DNA of 64,000 bases from contig NZ_AP022618.1 of assembly GCF_010731615.1 (NCBI RefSeq), forward strand, positions 2,108,001 to 2,172,000, written 5' to 3'. The first letter of the stretch is position 1, and each line of letters starts with the position of its first letter. Below, piece by piece: positions 50,944 through 61,714 of the stretch. The notes under the pieces were generated by a model. The model worked only from the letters and a program-made list of their open reading frames with translations. It was not told the DNA's origin and made no database searches. The stretch is from Mycolicibacterium insubricum (GTDB taxonomy: Bacteria; Actinomycetota; Actinomycetes; Mycobacteriales; Mycobacteriaceae). Position numbers and translations under genes: made by a program.

Positions 50944-51501
50944 GTGATCGACGAGGCCCTCTTCGACGCCGAAGAGAAAATGGAAAAGGCGGTCTCGGTG
51001 GCCCGCGACGACCTGGCGTCGATTCGCACCGGCCGGGCCAACCCGGGCATGTTCTCCCGCATCAACATCGAGTACTACGGGTCGATGACCCCGATCACCC
51101 AGCTGTCCAGCATCAACGTGCCGGAGGCCCGGATGGTCGTCATCAAACCCTACGAGGCCTCCCAGCTGCGCCCCATCGAGGATGCGATCCGCAACTCCGA
51201 CCTGGGCGTCAACCCCACCAACGACGGTTCCATCATCCGGGTGTCCGTCCCGCAGCTCACCGAGGAACGCCGCCGCGACCTGGTCAAGCAGGCCAAGGCC
51301 AAGGGCGAGGACGCCAAGGTGTCGGTGCGCAACGTGCGCCGCAAGGCGATGGAGGAGCTCAACCGGATCAAGAAGGACGGCGAGGCGGGCGAGGACGACG
51401 TGGCCCGGGCGGAAAAAGACCTGGACAAGAGCACCCACACCTACACCGCGCAGATCGACGAGCTGGTCAAGCACAAGGAAGCCGAGCTGCTGGAGGTCTA
51501 G
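50944..51501 (+). CDS. frr: Ribosome recycling factor
   Basis: 185 residues. L-shaped tRNA mimic that splits post-termination ribosomes with EF-G. Motifs [20 protein letters not shown] and R-R-K-A-M-E-E-L are typical. GTG start after a GGGAGAA site. Followed by cdsA at 18 nt. Confidence 0.97.
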   Translation: MIDEALFDAEEKMEKAVSVARDDLASIRTGRANPGMFSRINIEYYGSMTPITQLSSINVPEARMVVIKPYEASQLRPIEDAIRNSDLGVNPTNDGSIIRVSVPQLTEERRRDLVKQAKAKGEDAKVSVRNVRRKAMEELNRIKKDGEAGEDDVARAEKDLDKSTHTYTAQIDELVKHKEAELLEV

Positions 51502-51519
51502 CACCCCAGCGACCTCGCC

Positions 51520-52410
51520 ATGGCGGCCACCAACACCAGCGAACCGGCACCCAAGCAGTCTCGCGCCGGCCGGAACCTACCCGCGGCGATCGCCGTCGGC
51601 GTACTGCTCGGCGGTCTGATCATCGTCTCCCTGGCCTGGCTGCCGACCTGGGCGTGGGTGGCCATCGTCGCGGCGGCGATCGCCGTCGCCACCCACGAGG
51701 TGGTGCGACGGCTGCGGGAGAACGGCTACGTCATCCCGCTGATCCCGCTGCTGCTCGGCGGGCAGGCGATGATCTGGCTGACCTGGCCGGCGCTGGACCC
51801 CGCCGACCAGCACCGCGCCAACACCGCCGGTGCACTCGGCGCCTTCGCCGGCACGGTACTGGTCTGCCTGATCTGGCGGCTGCTGGCCCAGGGCCCGAAC
51901 GCCGCGCCGCAGAACTACCTGCGCGACGTGGCCGTCACCCTCATGGTGGCGGCCTGGATCCCCCTGTTCGGCGCGTTCGCGGTGATGCTGATCTACCCGG
52001 ACGACGGCCGCAAGGCGCTGTTCACCATCCTGCTGGCGGTGGTGTTCTCCGATATCGGCGGCTACACCGCCGGCGTGCTGTTCGGCAAGCACCCGATGGT
52101 CCCGGCGATCAGCCCCAAGAAGTCCTGGGAGGGATTCGCCGGCTCGCTGACCGCCGGCACGGCCATGGCCGTGCTCGCCGTGGTGTTCCTGATGCACCAG
52201 AAGTGGTGGATCGGCATCCCGCTGGGCATCTTCCTGGTCATCACCGGAACCCTCGGCGACCTGGTGGAATCCCAATTCAAACGCGACCTCGGGATCAAGG
52301 ACATGGGCACCTTGCTGCCCGGGCACGGCGGACTCATGGACCGCATCGATTCCATCCTGCCCGCCATGCCGGCCGGCTGGATCGTGCTGGCGGTCCTGAC
52401 CGGGGGCTGA
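51520..52410 (+). CDS. cdsA: Phosphatidate cytidylyltransferase
   Basis: 296 residues with about eight helices. The CdsA signature [20 protein letters not shown] is complete near the C-terminus and carries the acidic pair needed for metal and CDP. Makes CDP-diacylglycerol for phosphatidylinositol and cardiolipin, which mycobacteria need for their envelope glycolipids. Confidence 0.97.
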   Translation: MAATNTSEPAPKQSRAGRNLPAAIAVGVLLGGLIIVSLAWLPTWAWVAIVAAAIAVATHEVVRRLRENGYVIPLIPLLLGGQAMIWLTWPALDPADQHRANTAGALGAFAGTVLVCLIWRLLAQGPNAAPQNYLRDVAVTLMVAAWIPLFGAFAVMLIYPDDGRKALFTILLAVVFSDIGGYTAGVLFGKHPMVPAISPKKSWEGFAGSLTAGTAMAVLAVVFLMHQKWWIGIPLGIFLVITGTLGDLVESQFKRDLGIKDMGTLLPGHGGLMDRIDSILPAMPAGWIVLAVLTGG

Positions 52411-52471
52411 ACCGGCCAGTCGGGTGAGCCGGATTCGCCGAGTTCGGGCCGGGGAGGCGATACTGGACCCG

Positions 52472-53581
52472 GTGAAACAGGAACTGGTCTTCGAGGCGCC
52501 GCGCCGGGCGATGCCGCCGCGGCATTTCGCCGACCTCGACGACGGCGCGCGGGTGGTCGCGGTCACCGAGCTGGGGCTGCCGGCGTTTCGGGCCAAGCAG
52601 TTGGCCAACCAGTACTTCGGCCGGCTGACGGCCGACCCGGCGGCGATGACCGACCTGCCCGCGGCGGTCCGCGCGCAGGTCGCCGACGCGCTGTTCCCGA
52701 CCCTGCTCACCCCCGCCCGCCAGGTCGAATGTGATGCGGGGGAGACCCGCAAGACGTTGTGGCGTGCCGTCGACGGAACCACCTTCGAGTCGGTGCTGAT
52801 GCGCTATCCGGGTCGCGACGGTTCGGCGGGCCGGGCGACGGTCTGCATCTCCTCTCAGGCGGGCTGCGGCATGGCCTGCCCGTTCTGCGCCACCGGCCAG
52901 GGCGGGCTGAACCGCAACCTGTCGGTCGCCGAGATCCTGGAGCAGGTGCGCGCCGCCGCGTCGGAGCTGCGCGACGAGCGCGGTGAGCGACTGTCCAACA
53001 TCGTGTTCATGGGCATGGGCGAGCCGCTGGCCAACTACAACCGCGTTCTCTCGGTGTTGCGCCGGATCATCGCGGCACCGCCGAACGGCTTCGGGATCTC
53101 GGCCCGGTCGGTGACGGTGTCCACGGTCGGGCTGGCCCCGGCGATCCGCCGGTTGGCCGACGAGGGACTCGGTGTCACCCTGGCGCTGTCGCTGCACGCA
53201 CCCGACGACGAGCTGCGCAACACCCTGGTGCCGGTGAACAACCGCTGGGATATCACCGAAGTGCTCGATGCCGCAACGTATTACGCGCGCACGACGGGCC
53301 GCCGGGTCTCGGTGGAGTACGCGCTCATCAGGGACGTCAACGATCAGCCGTGGCGCGCGGATCTACTCGGCAAGAAGCTGCATGCGGCGTTCGGCCCGCT
53401 GGTGCACGTGAATCTCATCCCGCTGAATCCGACGCCGGGCAGCCGCTGGGATGCCAGCCCCAAGCCCGTCGAACGCGAATTCGTCGCCCGAGTGCGGGCT
53501 CAGGGGGTTACCTGCACGGTCCGGGACACCCGGGGCCGCGAGATAGCCGCCGCATGCGGGCAGCTCGCCGCCGAAGGTTAG
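52472..53581 (+). CDS. rlmN: 23S rRNA/tRNA adenine-C2 methyltransferase RlmN
   Basis: 369 residues. Radical-SAM enzyme methylating A2503 of 23S rRNA and A37 of tRNAs. Cluster motif C-G-M-A-C-P-F-C (C-x3-C-x2-C) and the C-terminal [10 protein letters not shown] catalytic Cys are present. GTG 52472 chosen from family N-termini (P-P-R-H-F-A-D-L); an earlier GTG at 52424 would add 16 atypical residues. Confidence 0.95.
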   Translation: MKQELVFEAPRRAMPPRHFADLDDGARVVAVTELGLPAFRAKQLANQYFGRLTADPAAMTDLPAAVRAQVADALFPTLLTPARQVECDAGETRKTLWRAVDGTTFESVLMRYPGRDGSAGRATVCISSQAGCGMACPFCATGQGGLNRNLSVAEILEQVRAAASELRDERGERLSNIVFMGMGEPLANYNRVLSVLRRIIAAPPNGFGISARSVTVSTVGLAPAIRRLADEGLGVTLALSLHAPDDELRNTLVPVNNRWDITEVLDAATYYARTTGRRVSVEYALIRDVNDQPWRADLLGKKLHAAFGPLVHVNLIPLNPTPGSRWDASPKPVEREFVARVRAQGVTCTVRDTRGREIAAACGQLAAEG

Positions 53582-53587
53582 CGGGGG

Positions 53588-53842
53588 TTAGCGGATCCAG
53601 CCGCGGCTGCGGCCCCAGATGTCGCGAATCAGGAAGAACGCGCCCAGTACGGCGAAGCTGATGCACCAGATGTCCTCGACGCGGCCGACGTGGTTGCCGT
53701 GGCAGAAAAGCACCAGCAGGATGATCGCGGCGAAGCCGGCGATGTGCCAGGTGCGGTAGTTGATCTTGCTCCAGCCCCACTTCGCCGAGGGCACGTCAGC
53801 GGTGTCGACGTCGTCGTAGCGGTCCACTTCGGTGCTGACCAC
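53588..53842 (-). CDS. DUF2631 small membrane protein
   Basis: 84 residues. Acidic N-terminus with A-K-W-G-W-S, two helices (I-A-G-F-A-A-I-I-L-L-V-L-F and I-W-C-I-S-F-A-V-L-G-A-F-F-L-I) and end W-G-R-S-R-G-W. Conserved in mycobacteria next to rlmN (Rv2876-type). GTG start. Function unknown. Confidence 0.85.
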   Translation of the reverse strand: MVSTEVDRYDDVDTADVPSAKWGWSKINYRTWHIAGFAAIILLVLFCHGNHVGRVEDIWCISFAVLGAFFLIRDIWGRSRGWIR

Positions 53843-53877
53843 AGCTGCTCCTCAGATCGGGCTGGATTGCGGGCACA

Positions 53878-54555
53878 TCATTCTGACACACCGGATTCTG
53901 GCACATCCGCCGTCGGCGGCGGGGGCACGGCCCGCAGCGCCCGGTAGGCGGCCCGGCCGAACACGTCGGCCTGCTGGGCCGGGGTGGCCCGGGTGGCGTC
54001 GGTCAGGAACGTCATCACGGCCGTCTCGCAGATCGCCAGGAACACATCCGAGAGCAGCGGGTTCACCAGATCCGGGTCGCCGACCTGCCAGCGCTCCAGC
54101 AGCGGGTACATGACCTCGGTGATCCGGTCGCGCACCTGCGCCCGGCCGAGCCGCACGGCCGGCGCGACGGCGGGATCCGGGTCGTCGGCGTACATCAGGC
54201 TCCAGGACAGCCGCCGCTGGCCGACGGCGGTCAACAACGCGGCGAACCCGTCGACGAACATCTGCTCGATGGAGCCGGTGCGTTCCGGCGGCAACATGGC
54301 GAACAGGTTCTGCAGCGCCAGATCGCGTTCCCGTTCCAGCAGCGCGGCCAGCACCTCGGCGCGGTCGGCGAAACAGGCGTACACGACCGGCCGGCTCACG
54401 CCCATACCCGCGGCGAGGGCACCCATGGTCACCCCGGACAGACCCTGCTCGGCGGCGATCTGCAGGGCGGTGTCGAGTACCTGCGGGCGCCGTCGATCGG
54501 GCCCGAGGTGGGCGGCGCGGGCGCGGGCGGTCGTCACGGTCAGCGATATTGTCAC
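53878..54555 (-). CDS. TetR-family transcriptional regulator
   Basis: 225 residues. N-terminal [23 protein letters not shown], then [16 protein letters not shown]. The C-terminal ligand domain has no known signature. GTG 54555 chosen; 54537 is possible. Divergent from dxr with 94 bp between, so it may regulate itself or dxr. Confidence 0.9.
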   Translation of the reverse strand: MTISLTVTTARARAAHLGPDRRRPQVLDTALQIAAEQGLSGVTMGALAAGMGVSRPVVYACFADRAEVLAALLERERDLALQNLFAMLPPERTGSIEQMFVDGFAALLTAVGQRRLSWSLMYADDPDPAVAPAVRLGRAQVRDRITEVMYPLLERWQVGDPDLVNPLLSDVFLAICETAVMTFLTDATRATPAQQADVFGRAAYRALRAVPPPPTADVPESGVSE

Positions 54556-54649
54556 GAGCGGGCGCCCCACCGTGGCAATCCAGGCCGAACTGGCCGGAAA
54601 TGCGCCAACGGATGCCGGTCCTGGAGCACAGGCACGGCACAATGGAGAC

Positions 54650-55816
54650 GTGAGTGCGCGTACACGGGTCCTGATCCTGGGCAGCACCGGCTCGATCGGC
54701 ACCCAGGCCCTCGAGGTGATCGCCGCCAACCCGGATGTCTTCGAGATCGTCGGCCTGGCCGCCGGCGGCGGAAACGCCGATCTGCTGGCTGCCCAGCGGG
54801 ATGCCACCGGCGTCGACAACATCGCGGTGGCCGATGCCGCGGCCGCGGAGACGGTCGGGGCCCGCTACGCCGGCCCGGACGCGGCCACCCGCCTCGTCGT
54901 CGACACCGAGGCCGATGTGGTGCTCAACGCGCTGGTCGGGGCGCTGGGCTTGCATCCCACGCTGGCGGCGTTGGCGTCCGGGGCCCGGCTCGCGCTGGCC
55001 AACAAGGAATCGCTGGTGGCCGGTGGACCGCTGGTCACCGCGGCTGCCGCGCCCGGCCAGATCGTGCCGGTGGACTCCGAACACTCCGCGCTGGCCCAGT
55101 GCCTGCGCGGCGGGACGGCCGACGAGGTGGCCCGGCTGGTGCTGACGGCCTCCGGCGGCCCGTTCCGCGGCTGGACCGCCGAAGCGCTGGAAAGCGTCAC
55201 CCCCGAGCAGGCCGGGGCGCATCCGACCTGGTCGATGGGCCCGATGAACACACTGAATTCGGCGTCGCTGGTCAACAAGGGCCTCGAACTCATCGAGACG
55301 CACCTGCTGTTCGGCATCGACTACAACCGCATCGACGTCGTCGTGCACCCGCAGTCCATCGTGCATTCCATGGTCACCTTCACCGACGGGTCGACGCTGG
55401 CCCAAGCCAGCCCACCGGACATGAAACTGCCGATCGCGCTGGCACTGGGCTGGCCGCACCGGGTGGCCGGCGCGGCGGCCGCCTGCGACTGGACGCTCGC
55501 CTCGACCTGGGAATTCGAACCGCTGGACGAGGAGGTGTTCCCCGCCGTCGCACTGGCCCGGCACGCCGGCAAGGCCGGGGGCTGCCTGCCCGCGGTCTAT
55601 AACGCCGCCAACGAGGAGGCCGCCGCCGCCTTCCTGGCCGGCCGCATCGGCTTTCCGGCGATCGTGGCGACGATCGCCGAGGTGCTGGGCGCCGCAGACG
55701 CCTGGTCGGCGCAACCGGCTACCGTGGAAGACGTACTCGACGCTCAACGGTGGGCGCGGGACAAGGCGCAGGCCGTGATCGGCGCCACCGAACCGGAGGT
55801 CGCAGCAACCCGATGA
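54650..55816 (+). CDS. dxr: 1-deoxy-D-xylulose-5-phosphate reductoisomerase
   Basis: 388 residues. Second step of the MEP isoprenoid pathway, makes MEP from DXP with NADPH; fosmidomycin target. NADPH loop [11 protein letters not shown]; metal/substrate loops in N-K-E-S, D-S-E-H-S-A and P-T-W-S-M-G-P. GTG start. The stop overlaps the rip1 ATG. ispG, a later MEP step, is two genes on. Confidence 0.97.
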   Translation: MSARTRVLILGSTGSIGTQALEVIAANPDVFEIVGLAAGGGNADLLAAQRDATGVDNIAVADAAAAETVGARYAGPDAATRLVVDTEADVVLNALVGALGLHPTLAALASGARLALANKESLVAGGPLVTAAAAPGQIVPVDSEHSALAQCLRGGTADEVARLVLTASGGPFRGWTAEALESVTPEQAGAHPTWSMGPMNTLNSASLVNKGLELIETHLLFGIDYNRIDVVVHPQSIVHSMVTFTDGSTLAQASPPDMKLPIALALGWPHRVAGAAAACDWTLASTWEFEPLDEEVFPAVALARHAGKAGGCLPAVYNAANEEAAAAFLAGRIGFPAIVATIAEVLGAADAWSAQPATVEDVLDAQRWARDKAQAVIGATEPEVAATR

Positions 55817-57036
55817 TGTACGTCCTGGGGGTGGTGCTGTTCGCCCTGGCCATCCTGGTGTCGGTGGCGCTGCACGAATGCGGCCACATGTGGGTGGCGC
55901 GCGCCACCGGCATGAAGGTCCGCCGTTATTTCGTCGGTTTCGGGCCGACGCTGTGGTCGACGAAACGGCCCAACAAGCTCGGTGAGACCGAGTACGGGCT
56001 CAAGGCCATACCGCTGGGCGGCTTCTGCGATATCGCCGGGATGACCGCCGCCGACGAGATCGCGCCGGAGGACGAGCCGCATGCGATGTACAAGCAGAAG
56101 GTGTGGAAGCGGGTTGCGGTGCTGGCCGCCGGGCCGGCGATGAACATTCTGATCGGCCTGTTGTTGATCTACGGCATCGCCGTGGTGGCGGGGTTGCCGA
56201 ATCTGCACGCGCCGGCGGAGGCGCTGATCGGCGAGACCGCCTGCGTCTCCGACCAGACCGGCGCGGACAGCTACGCGCCGTGCACCGGTCCGGGACCGGC
56301 CGCCGCGGCCGGCATTCGGCCCGGTGACGCCATCGTCAAGGTCGGCGACACCCCGGTAGCCGGCTTCGGTGACCTGGTGAGTGCGGTCCGCGGCGCCCAC
56401 GGCCCCATCCCGGTTACCGTGCGCCGGGACGGCACCGAGTTCAACACCACGGTCGACGTGGTCTCGGCCAAGCGGCTCACCGGCAAGGGCGGCGACGAGG
56501 TGAGCACCGTCGGCGCCATCGGCGTGACCGATGCGAACCAGGGCGACCGGCTCAACCACTACAACCCGCTCACCGCGGTGCCGGGCACGCTGTCCTTCAC
56601 CGGTGACCTGTCGGTCGAGATCGGCAAATCCCTGGCCAGGATCCCGACCAAGGTGGGTGCGCTGGTGCACTCGATCACCGGCGGGGTGCGGGATCAGGAC
56701 ACCCCGATCAGTGTCGTCGGTGCGACGCGGATCGGCGGGGAGACCGTCGAGCACGGTCTGTGGTTGATGTTCTGGTTCTTCCTGGCCCAGTTGAACTTCG
56801 TGCTCGGTGCCATCAACCTGGTGCCGCTGCTGCCGTTCGACGGCGGCCACATCGCGGTGGCCTGCTACGAGAAGCTGCGCAACATGGTCCGGTCGCTGCG
56901 CGGCCTGTCCGTCGGGGCGCCGGTGAACTACATGAAGCTGATGCCGGCGACGTATGTGGTGCTGATCGTCGTCGTCGGGTACATGCTGTTGACGGTCACC
57001 GCCGACTTCGTCAACCCGGTCCGGCTGTTCCAATAG
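55813..57036 (+). CDS. rip1: Site-2 metalloprotease Rip1 (RseP-like)
   Basis: 407 residues. Intramembrane zinc protease that cuts anti-sigma factors and controls cell-envelope genes. Active site H-E-C-G-H in helix 1 and the D-G-G-H motif (P-F-D-G-G-H) in the last helices; central PDZ-like domain [15 protein letters not shown] 55813 overlaps the dxr stop. M. tuberculosis Rv2869c is in the same place between dxr and ispG. Confidence 0.96.
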   Translation: MMYVLGVVLFALAILVSVALHECGHMWVARATGMKVRRYFVGFGPTLWSTKRPNKLGETEYGLKAIPLGGFCDIAGMTAADEIAPEDEPHAMYKQKVWKRVAVLAAGPAMNILIGLLLIYGIAVVAGLPNLHAPAEALIGETACVSDQTGADSYAPCTGPGPAAAAGIRPGDAIVKVGDTPVAGFGDLVSAVRGAHGPIPVTVRRDGTEFNTTVDVVSAKRLTGKGGDEVSTVGAIGVTDANQGDRLNHYNPLTAVPGTLSFTGDLSVEIGKSLARIPTKVGALVHSITGGVRDQDTPISVVGATRIGGETVEHGLWLMFWFFLAQLNFVLGAINLVPLLPFDGGHIAVACYEKLRNMVRSLRGLSVGAPVNYMKLMPATYVVLIVVVGYMLLTVTADFVNPVRLFQ

Positions 57037-57069
57037 CTTTTCATTTCCAATGACCCAGGAGCGATACAG

Positions 57070-58221
57070 ATGAACGTCGGGTTGGGAATGCCCGGTGCCC
57101 CGGCACCGGTACTGGCGCCGCGTCGGGTGACCCGTCAGCTCATGGTGCGTGACGTCGGCGTCGGCAGCGACTACCCGATCTCGGTGCAGTCCATGTGCAC
57201 CACCAAGACCCACGACGTCAACGCCACGCTGCAGCAGATCGCCGAGCTGACCGCGGCTGGCTGCGACATCGTGCGGGTGGCCTGCCCGCGGCAGGAGGAC
57301 GCCGACGCGCTGGCCGAGATCGTCCGGCACTCCAACCTGCCGGTGATCGCCGACATCCACTTCCAGCCGAAGTACATCTTCGCGGCGATCGACGCCGGGT
57401 GCGCGGCGGTGCGGGTGAACCCGGGCAACATCAAGGAGTTCGACGGCCGGGTCAAGGAGGTCGCCCAAGCCGCCGGTGCCGCCGGCATACCGATCCGAAT
57501 CGGCGTCAACGCCGGCTCGCTGGACCCCCGGCTGCTCAAGAAGTACGGCAAGGCGACACCGGAGGCGCTGGTCGAATCCGCACTGTGGGAGGCGTCGCTG
57601 TTCGAGGAGCACGGCTTCTCCCAAATCAAGATCAGCGTCAAGCACAACGACCCGGTGATCATGGTCTCCGCCTACCAGCAGCTGGCCGCCCAGTGCGACT
57701 ACCCGCTGCACCTCGGTGTCACCGAGGCCGGTCCGGCGTTCCAGGGCACCATCAAGTCCGCCGTCGCGTTCGGGGCGTTGCTGTCCCGCGGCATCGGAGA
57801 CACCATCCGGGTGTCCCTGTCCGCGCCGCCGATCGAAGAGGTCAAGGTCGGCAACCAGATCCTGGAATCGCTGAACCTGCGCCCGCGCGGCCTGGAGATC
57901 GTGTCCTGCCCGTCCTGCGGACGCGCCCAGGTCGACGTCTACACGCTGGCCAACGCGGTGTCCGCCGGTCTGGAGGGGCTCGACGTGCCGCTGCGGGTGG
58001 CGGTGATGGGGTGTGTGGTCAACGGTCCCGGCGAGGCGCGCGAAGCCGACCTCGGCGTGGCCTCGGGCAACGGCAAGGGCCAGATCTTCGTCAAGGGTGA
58101 GGTCATCAAGACCGTGCCGGAGGCGCAGATCGTGGAGACGCTGATCGAGGAGGCCATGCGTCTGGCTGCCGCCGACGATGAGGGAACTCCCAGCGGTCCG
58201 CCGGTGGTCACCGTAAGCTGA
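57070..58221 (+). CDS. ispG: 4-hydroxy-3-methylbut-2-enyl-diphosphate synthase
   Basis: 383 residues (GcpE). Reduces MEcPP to HMBPP with a [4Fe-4S] cluster. TIM-barrel start [11 protein letters not shown]; cluster Cys in S-C-P-S-C-G-R and [10 protein letters not shown]. Starts 34 nt after rip1; shares a MEP operon with dxr. Confidence 0.97.
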   Translation: MNVGLGMPGAPAPVLAPRRVTRQLMVRDVGVGSDYPISVQSMCTTKTHDVNATLQQIAELTAAGCDIVRVACPRQEDADALAEIVRHSNLPVIADIHFQPKYIFAAIDAGCAAVRVNPGNIKEFDGRVKEVAQAAGAAGIPIRIGVNAGSLDPRLLKKYGKATPEALVESALWEASLFEEHGFSQIKISVKHNDPVIMVSAYQQLAAQCDYPLHLGVTEAGPAFQGTIKSAVAFGALLSRGIGDTIRVSLSAPPIEEVKVGNQILESLNLRPRGLEIVSCPSCGRAQVDVYTLANAVSAGLEGLDVPLRVAVMGCVVNGPGEAREADLGVASGNGKGQIFVKGEVIKTVPEAQIVETLIEEAMRLAAADDEGTPSGPPVVTVS

Positions 58222-58279
58222 GGCCATCCCCGCGGGCCCGGTTCGCCGCCCCCGTCCCTGCGCATCAGGAAGAGTTCGC

Positions 58280-59134
58280 ATGTCGGCCCCGCCGTTCTTC
58301 CGCTTGGTCGATGAGCGACGGGTGGCCGTGGTCCGCGACGAGGCCGCGGTGGCGCGGGTGTTCGCCGAAGACCCGGTGGCCAGTTGCATGGTGGCGGCCC
58401 GGGTCGCCGACCACGGCATCGATCCGGCGGCCATCGGTGGTGAGCTGTGGACCCGTCGTCGCCCGGAGGAGTCGCTGTGTTTCTCCGGACCGAATCTGAT
58501 TCCGTTGCGCGGCAAGGCCTCCGACATCAGCGCCTTCGCCGACAAGGCGATGGGTTCGCCGCGCCGGTGCTCGTCTCTGGTGGGCCCGGTCGATCTGGTG
58601 CTGCCGATGTGGCAGCGGCTGGAGCCGGTGTGGGGACCGGCTCGTGACGTCCGCGCCAACCAGCCGCTGCTGGCGCTGAGTTCGGCTCCGCAGTGTGCCG
58701 GCGATCCGCTGGTGCGCCAGGTCCGCATCGCCGAGCTGGACGCGTACCTGGAGGCCTCGGTCGACATGTTCATCGGCGAGGTCGGCGTCGATCCGCGGAT
58801 CGGCGACGGCGGCCGGGCGTACCGGCGCCGGGTGGCCGCGCTGATCGCGGCGGGGCGGGCCTGGGCCCGGTTCGAGCGCGGTGCGGTGGTGTTCAAAGCC
58901 GAGGTCGGCGCGCAGTCGCCGGCGGTCGGACAGATCCAGGGCGTGTGGGTGAACCCGGAGCGCCGGGGCCGCGGCCTGGGCAGCGCCGGGACCGCGACGG
59001 TGGCCGCGGCGATTCTGGCCGGCGGGCGGATCGCCAGCCTGTACGTCAACGACTTCAACACCATCGCGCGGGCCGCCTACGCCCGGATCGGTTTCCGGCC
59101 GGTCGGGACGTTCGCGACGGTGCTGCTGGACTGA
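58280..59134 (+). CDS. GNAT-family N-acetyltransferase (Rv2867c homologue)
   Basis: 284 residues. The N-terminal half is family-specific (D-E-R-R-V-A-V-V-R-D-E-A-A-V); the C-terminal GNAT core has V-G-Q-I-Q-G-V-W-V-N-P-E-R-R-G-R-G-L-G-S-A-G (acetyl-CoA loop R-G-x-G-L-G) and N-D-F-N-T-I-A-R-A-A-Y. Acceptor unknown. Follows ispG as in M. tuberculosis. Confidence 0.92.
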   Translation: MSAPPFFRLVDERRVAVVRDEAAVARVFAEDPVASCMVAARVADHGIDPAAIGGELWTRRRPEESLCFSGPNLIPLRGKASDISAFADKAMGSPRRCSSLVGPVDLVLPMWQRLEPVWGPARDVRANQPLLALSSAPQCAGDPLVRQVRIAELDAYLEASVDMFIGEVGVDPRIGDGGRAYRRRVAALIAAGRAWARFERGAVVFKAEVGAQSPAVGQIQGVWVNPERRGRGLGSAGTATVAAAILAGGRIASLYVNDFNTIARAAYARIGFRPVGTFATVLLD

Positions 59135-59196
59135 GGCCGCCGTACTCAACCGGCCGTCCGCCGGTGTGTCTCAATCGTTATCAAACGTAACGGCTC

Positions 59197-59202
59197 TAAC
59201 AT
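59197..59202 (+). promoter_or_regulatory. Probable -10 of the penicillin-binding lipoprotein gene (leaderless)
   Basis: TAACAT ends eight nt before ATG 59211, so the transcript would begin at or next to the start codon, a common arrangement in mycobacteria. No clear -35 and no ribosome site are seen. Confidence 0.5.
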
Positions 59203-59210
59203 CAACCTCA

Positions 59211-61028
59211 ATGGTTACTTGGACCTCATTAGCAACACGAGTCACAGCTTCGGCTGCGGCGCTGCTGTTGACGGCCGGGGGCCTATCGGCGTGCACCCCA
59301 CGCCCGGACGGCCCCGAACCGGCCGCGCAGGAGTTCTTCGACGCGCTGACCGGCGGTGACACCACCGCGGCCGCCGCCCTGACCGACCGTCCCGAGGACG
59401 CCCGGTCCGCCATGAACGCCTCCTGGACGGGGCTGCAGGCCGAACGTCTCGACATCGCCACCCTGGGCTCGAAGTTCACCGAGGACACCGGCACGGTCCG
59501 CTACCGCTTCACCTGGCACCTGCCCAAGGACCGCACCTGGACCTACGACGGGCAGCTGAACATGGCGCGCGACGAGGGCAAGTGGGGGGTGCGCTGGACC
59601 TCGACCGACCTGCACCCGCGGCTGGGGGAGAACCAGAGCCTGCAGCTGCGCGCCGACCAGCCGCGCCGGGCCTCGGTCAACGAACTCGGCGGCACCGACG
59701 TCCTGGTCCCCGGCTACCGGTACAGCTACCAGCTCGACGCCCGCCGCGCCGGGCGCGAGCTGATGTCGACCTCGCGGGCCATCGTCGACGCGCTGCGCGA
59801 CCTCGGCGGACCCACCGACCCCCAGCTGCTCGCCGAACAGGCCAGCTCGTCGACCACCCCGATGGAGCTGGCGACGCTGTCCAAGGACGACGAGGACCGT
59901 GTCGCCCCGATGCTGGCCAACCGGCCCGGCATCGTGGCGATCAAGATCCCCGACATGTTCCCCACCGATCCCGGATTCGCCCCGGCGGTGGTCAGCGAGG
60001 TCAAAAAGTCCGTCGGCGACAACCTGTCCGGAGCCCCCGGCTGGCGGGTGGTCAGCGTCAACCAGAACGGCGTCGAGACCGACGTGCTCAACGAAGTGGC
60101 GCCCGATCCGGCGCCCTCGGTGTCGATCACGCTGGACCGCGCCGTGCAGAACGCCGCACAGAACGCCGTCAACGGCCAGGGTCGCAAGGCCATGCTGGTG
60201 GTCATCAAGCCGTCCACCGGCGACATCCTGGCGGTCGCGCAGAACGGCGCCGCCGACGCCGACGGCCCGACCGCGACCATGGGCCTCTACCCGCCGGGGT
60301 CGACATTCAAGATCGTCACCGCCGGCGCGGCCATCGACCGCAACATGGCGACCCCGAACACACTGCTGGGTTGCCCCGGCGAGATCGACATCGGCCACCG
60401 CCGCATCCCCAACTACGACCGGTTCGATCTCGGCGTGGTGCCGATGAGCAAGGCGTTCGCCAATTCGTGCAACACCACCTTCGCCGAACTGGCCAGCCGG
60501 ATGCCGCCGCGGGCGCTGAACCAGACCGCCGCGATATTCGGTATCGGGCGCGACTACGTGGTCGACGGCCTGCCGACGGTGTCCGGCCAGGTGCCCCCGA
60601 CCGTCGATCTGGCCGAGCTCACCGAGGACGGCTTCGGCCAGGGCAAGGTGCTGGCCAGCCCGTTCGGCATGGCGCTGGCCGCCGCGACGGTAGCCGCTGG
60701 GGCGACCCCGGTGCCGCGGCTGATCGTCGGGCACAACACCGCGGTCACCGGCGACGCCAAGACGATCAGTCCGACCATGCTCGACGGCCTGCGCGCCATG
60801 ATGCGGATGGTGGTCACCAACGGCACCGCCAAGGACCTCGCCGGGTACGGCGACGTCCGCGGAAAGACCGGTGAGGCCGAGTTCGAGGGTGGTTCGCACG
60901 CCTGGTTCGCCGGATATCGCGGGGATATGGCCTTTGCCGCGCTGATCGTGGGCGGCGGCAGTTCGGAATACGCCGTGCGGATGACCCGGCAGATGTTCGA
61001 CAGCCTGCCCGACGGGTACCTGGCCTGA
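59211..61028 (+). CDS. Penicillin-binding lipoprotein (Rv2864c homologue)
   Basis: 605 residues. Lipobox L-S-A-C about residue 28; MecA_N-like NTF2 domain about 35-150, a PBP dimerisation region, then a transpeptidase with S-T-F-K in P-P-G-S-T-F-K, S-C-N in A-N-S-C-N-T-T and K-T-G in G-K-T-G-E-A. Class B-type D,D-transpeptidase making 4-3 links outside the membrane. ATG 59211 gives the right signal peptide. Single transcript likely. Confidence 0.95.
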   Translation: MVTWTSLATRVTASAAALLLTAGGLSACTPRPDGPEPAAQEFFDALTGGDTTAAAALTDRPEDARSAMNASWTGLQAERLDIATLGSKFTEDTGTVRYRFTWHLPKDRTWTYDGQLNMARDEGKWGVRWTSTDLHPRLGENQSLQLRADQPRRASVNELGGTDVLVPGYRYSYQLDARRAGRELMSTSRAIVDALRDLGGPTDPQLLAEQASSSTTPMELATLSKDDEDRVAPMLANRPGIVAIKIPDMFPTDPGFAPAVVSEVKKSVGDNLSGAPGWRVVSVNQNGVETDVLNEVAPDPAPSVSITLDRAVQNAAQNAVNGQGRKAMLVVIKPSTGDILAVAQNGAADADGPTATMGLYPPGSTFKIVTAGAAIDRNMATPNTLLGCPGEIDIGHRRIPNYDRFDLGVVPMSKAFANSCNTTFAELASRMPPRALNQTAAIFGIGRDYVVDGLPTVSGQVPPTVDLAELTEDGFGQGKVLASPFGMALAAATVAAGATPVPRLIVGHNTAVTGDAKTISPTMLDGLRAMMRMVVTNGTAKDLAGYGDVRGKTGEAEFEGGSHAWFAGYRGDMAFAALIVGGGSSEYAVRMTRQMFDSLPDGYLA

Positions 61029-61075
61029 TCGCACCGGCACGGGCGGCCGCGCGGGCGAAGTAAACTTGATCCGCC

Positions 61076-61678
61076 ATGACCCTTCCCGACGATCCGGCCG
61101 CGTTGCTGCGGATTTCCGACGCCGACCGCAACGGAACCCTGCGGCGGCTGCACAACGCCGTCGCGCTGGGTCTCATCGACATCGACGAGTTCGAGGAACG
61201 ATCGGTGCAGGTGGCCACCGCCCGGCTGCGCGACGAACTCGACCTGCTGGTGGGCGACCTGCCCGGTCCGGGCTCGGTGGTCACCACCGCCGCCGACCGG
61301 GTGGAGCTGCGCGGGATGCTCGGCTCGCTCAAGCGCTCGGGTGAGTGGACCGTGCCCACGCGGTTGGTGCTCTACCGCCGGGTCGGCTCGATCAGCCTCG
61401 ACCTCACCCGGGCCCGGTTCGCCGGGTCCATCGTGTCCATCGAGCTCGACATGAAGTTCGGCTCGCTGGATCTGCGGCTGCCCGAGGGCGCCAGCGCCTC
61501 CCTCGACGACGTCGAGGTCAACGTCGGCAGCGCCCACGACCACCGCCCCGACCCGCCGGCCGAAGGCCGTCCGCACGTGATTCTCAGCGGGAAGGTGACC
61601 GGCGGTTCGATCGACATCCGCGGTCCGCGGCGGTCGCTGCGCGAGCGCGCGGCCGCGTTGCGGCCCGGGCGGCGCTGA
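61076..61678 (+). CDS. DUF1707 and cell-wall-active antibiotic response domain protein
   Basis: 200 residues. DUF1707 (about 8-60) with R-I-S-D-A-D-R-N-G-T-L-R-R-L-H-N-A and D-E-F-E-E-R, then a LiaF-like beta domain (G-M-L-G-S-L-K-R-S-G-E-W-T, S-I-E-L-D-M-K-F-G-S-L-D-L-R-L-P). No membrane helix. Often near sigma factors or cell-wall genes; function unknown. Confidence 0.88.
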   Translation: MTLPDDPAALLRISDADRNGTLRRLHNAVALGLIDIDEFEERSVQVATARLRDELDLLVGDLPGPGSVVTTAADRVELRGMLGSLKRSGEWTVPTRLVLYRRVGSISLDLTRARFAGSIVSIELDMKFGSLDLRLPEGASASLDDVEVNVGSAHDHRPDPPAEGRPHVILSGKVTGGSIDIRGPRRSLRERAAALRPGRR

Positions 61679-61714
61679 ACCCGGCTGCTGTTCGAATCCC
61701 GGTGTGCCGAGGGA

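Noticed and set aside
55744..59064. 1106-residue leftward frame opposite rip1, ispG and the GNAT gene
   Set aside because: It is entirely antisense to three well-supported genes and rich in low-complexity His/Arg/Asp.
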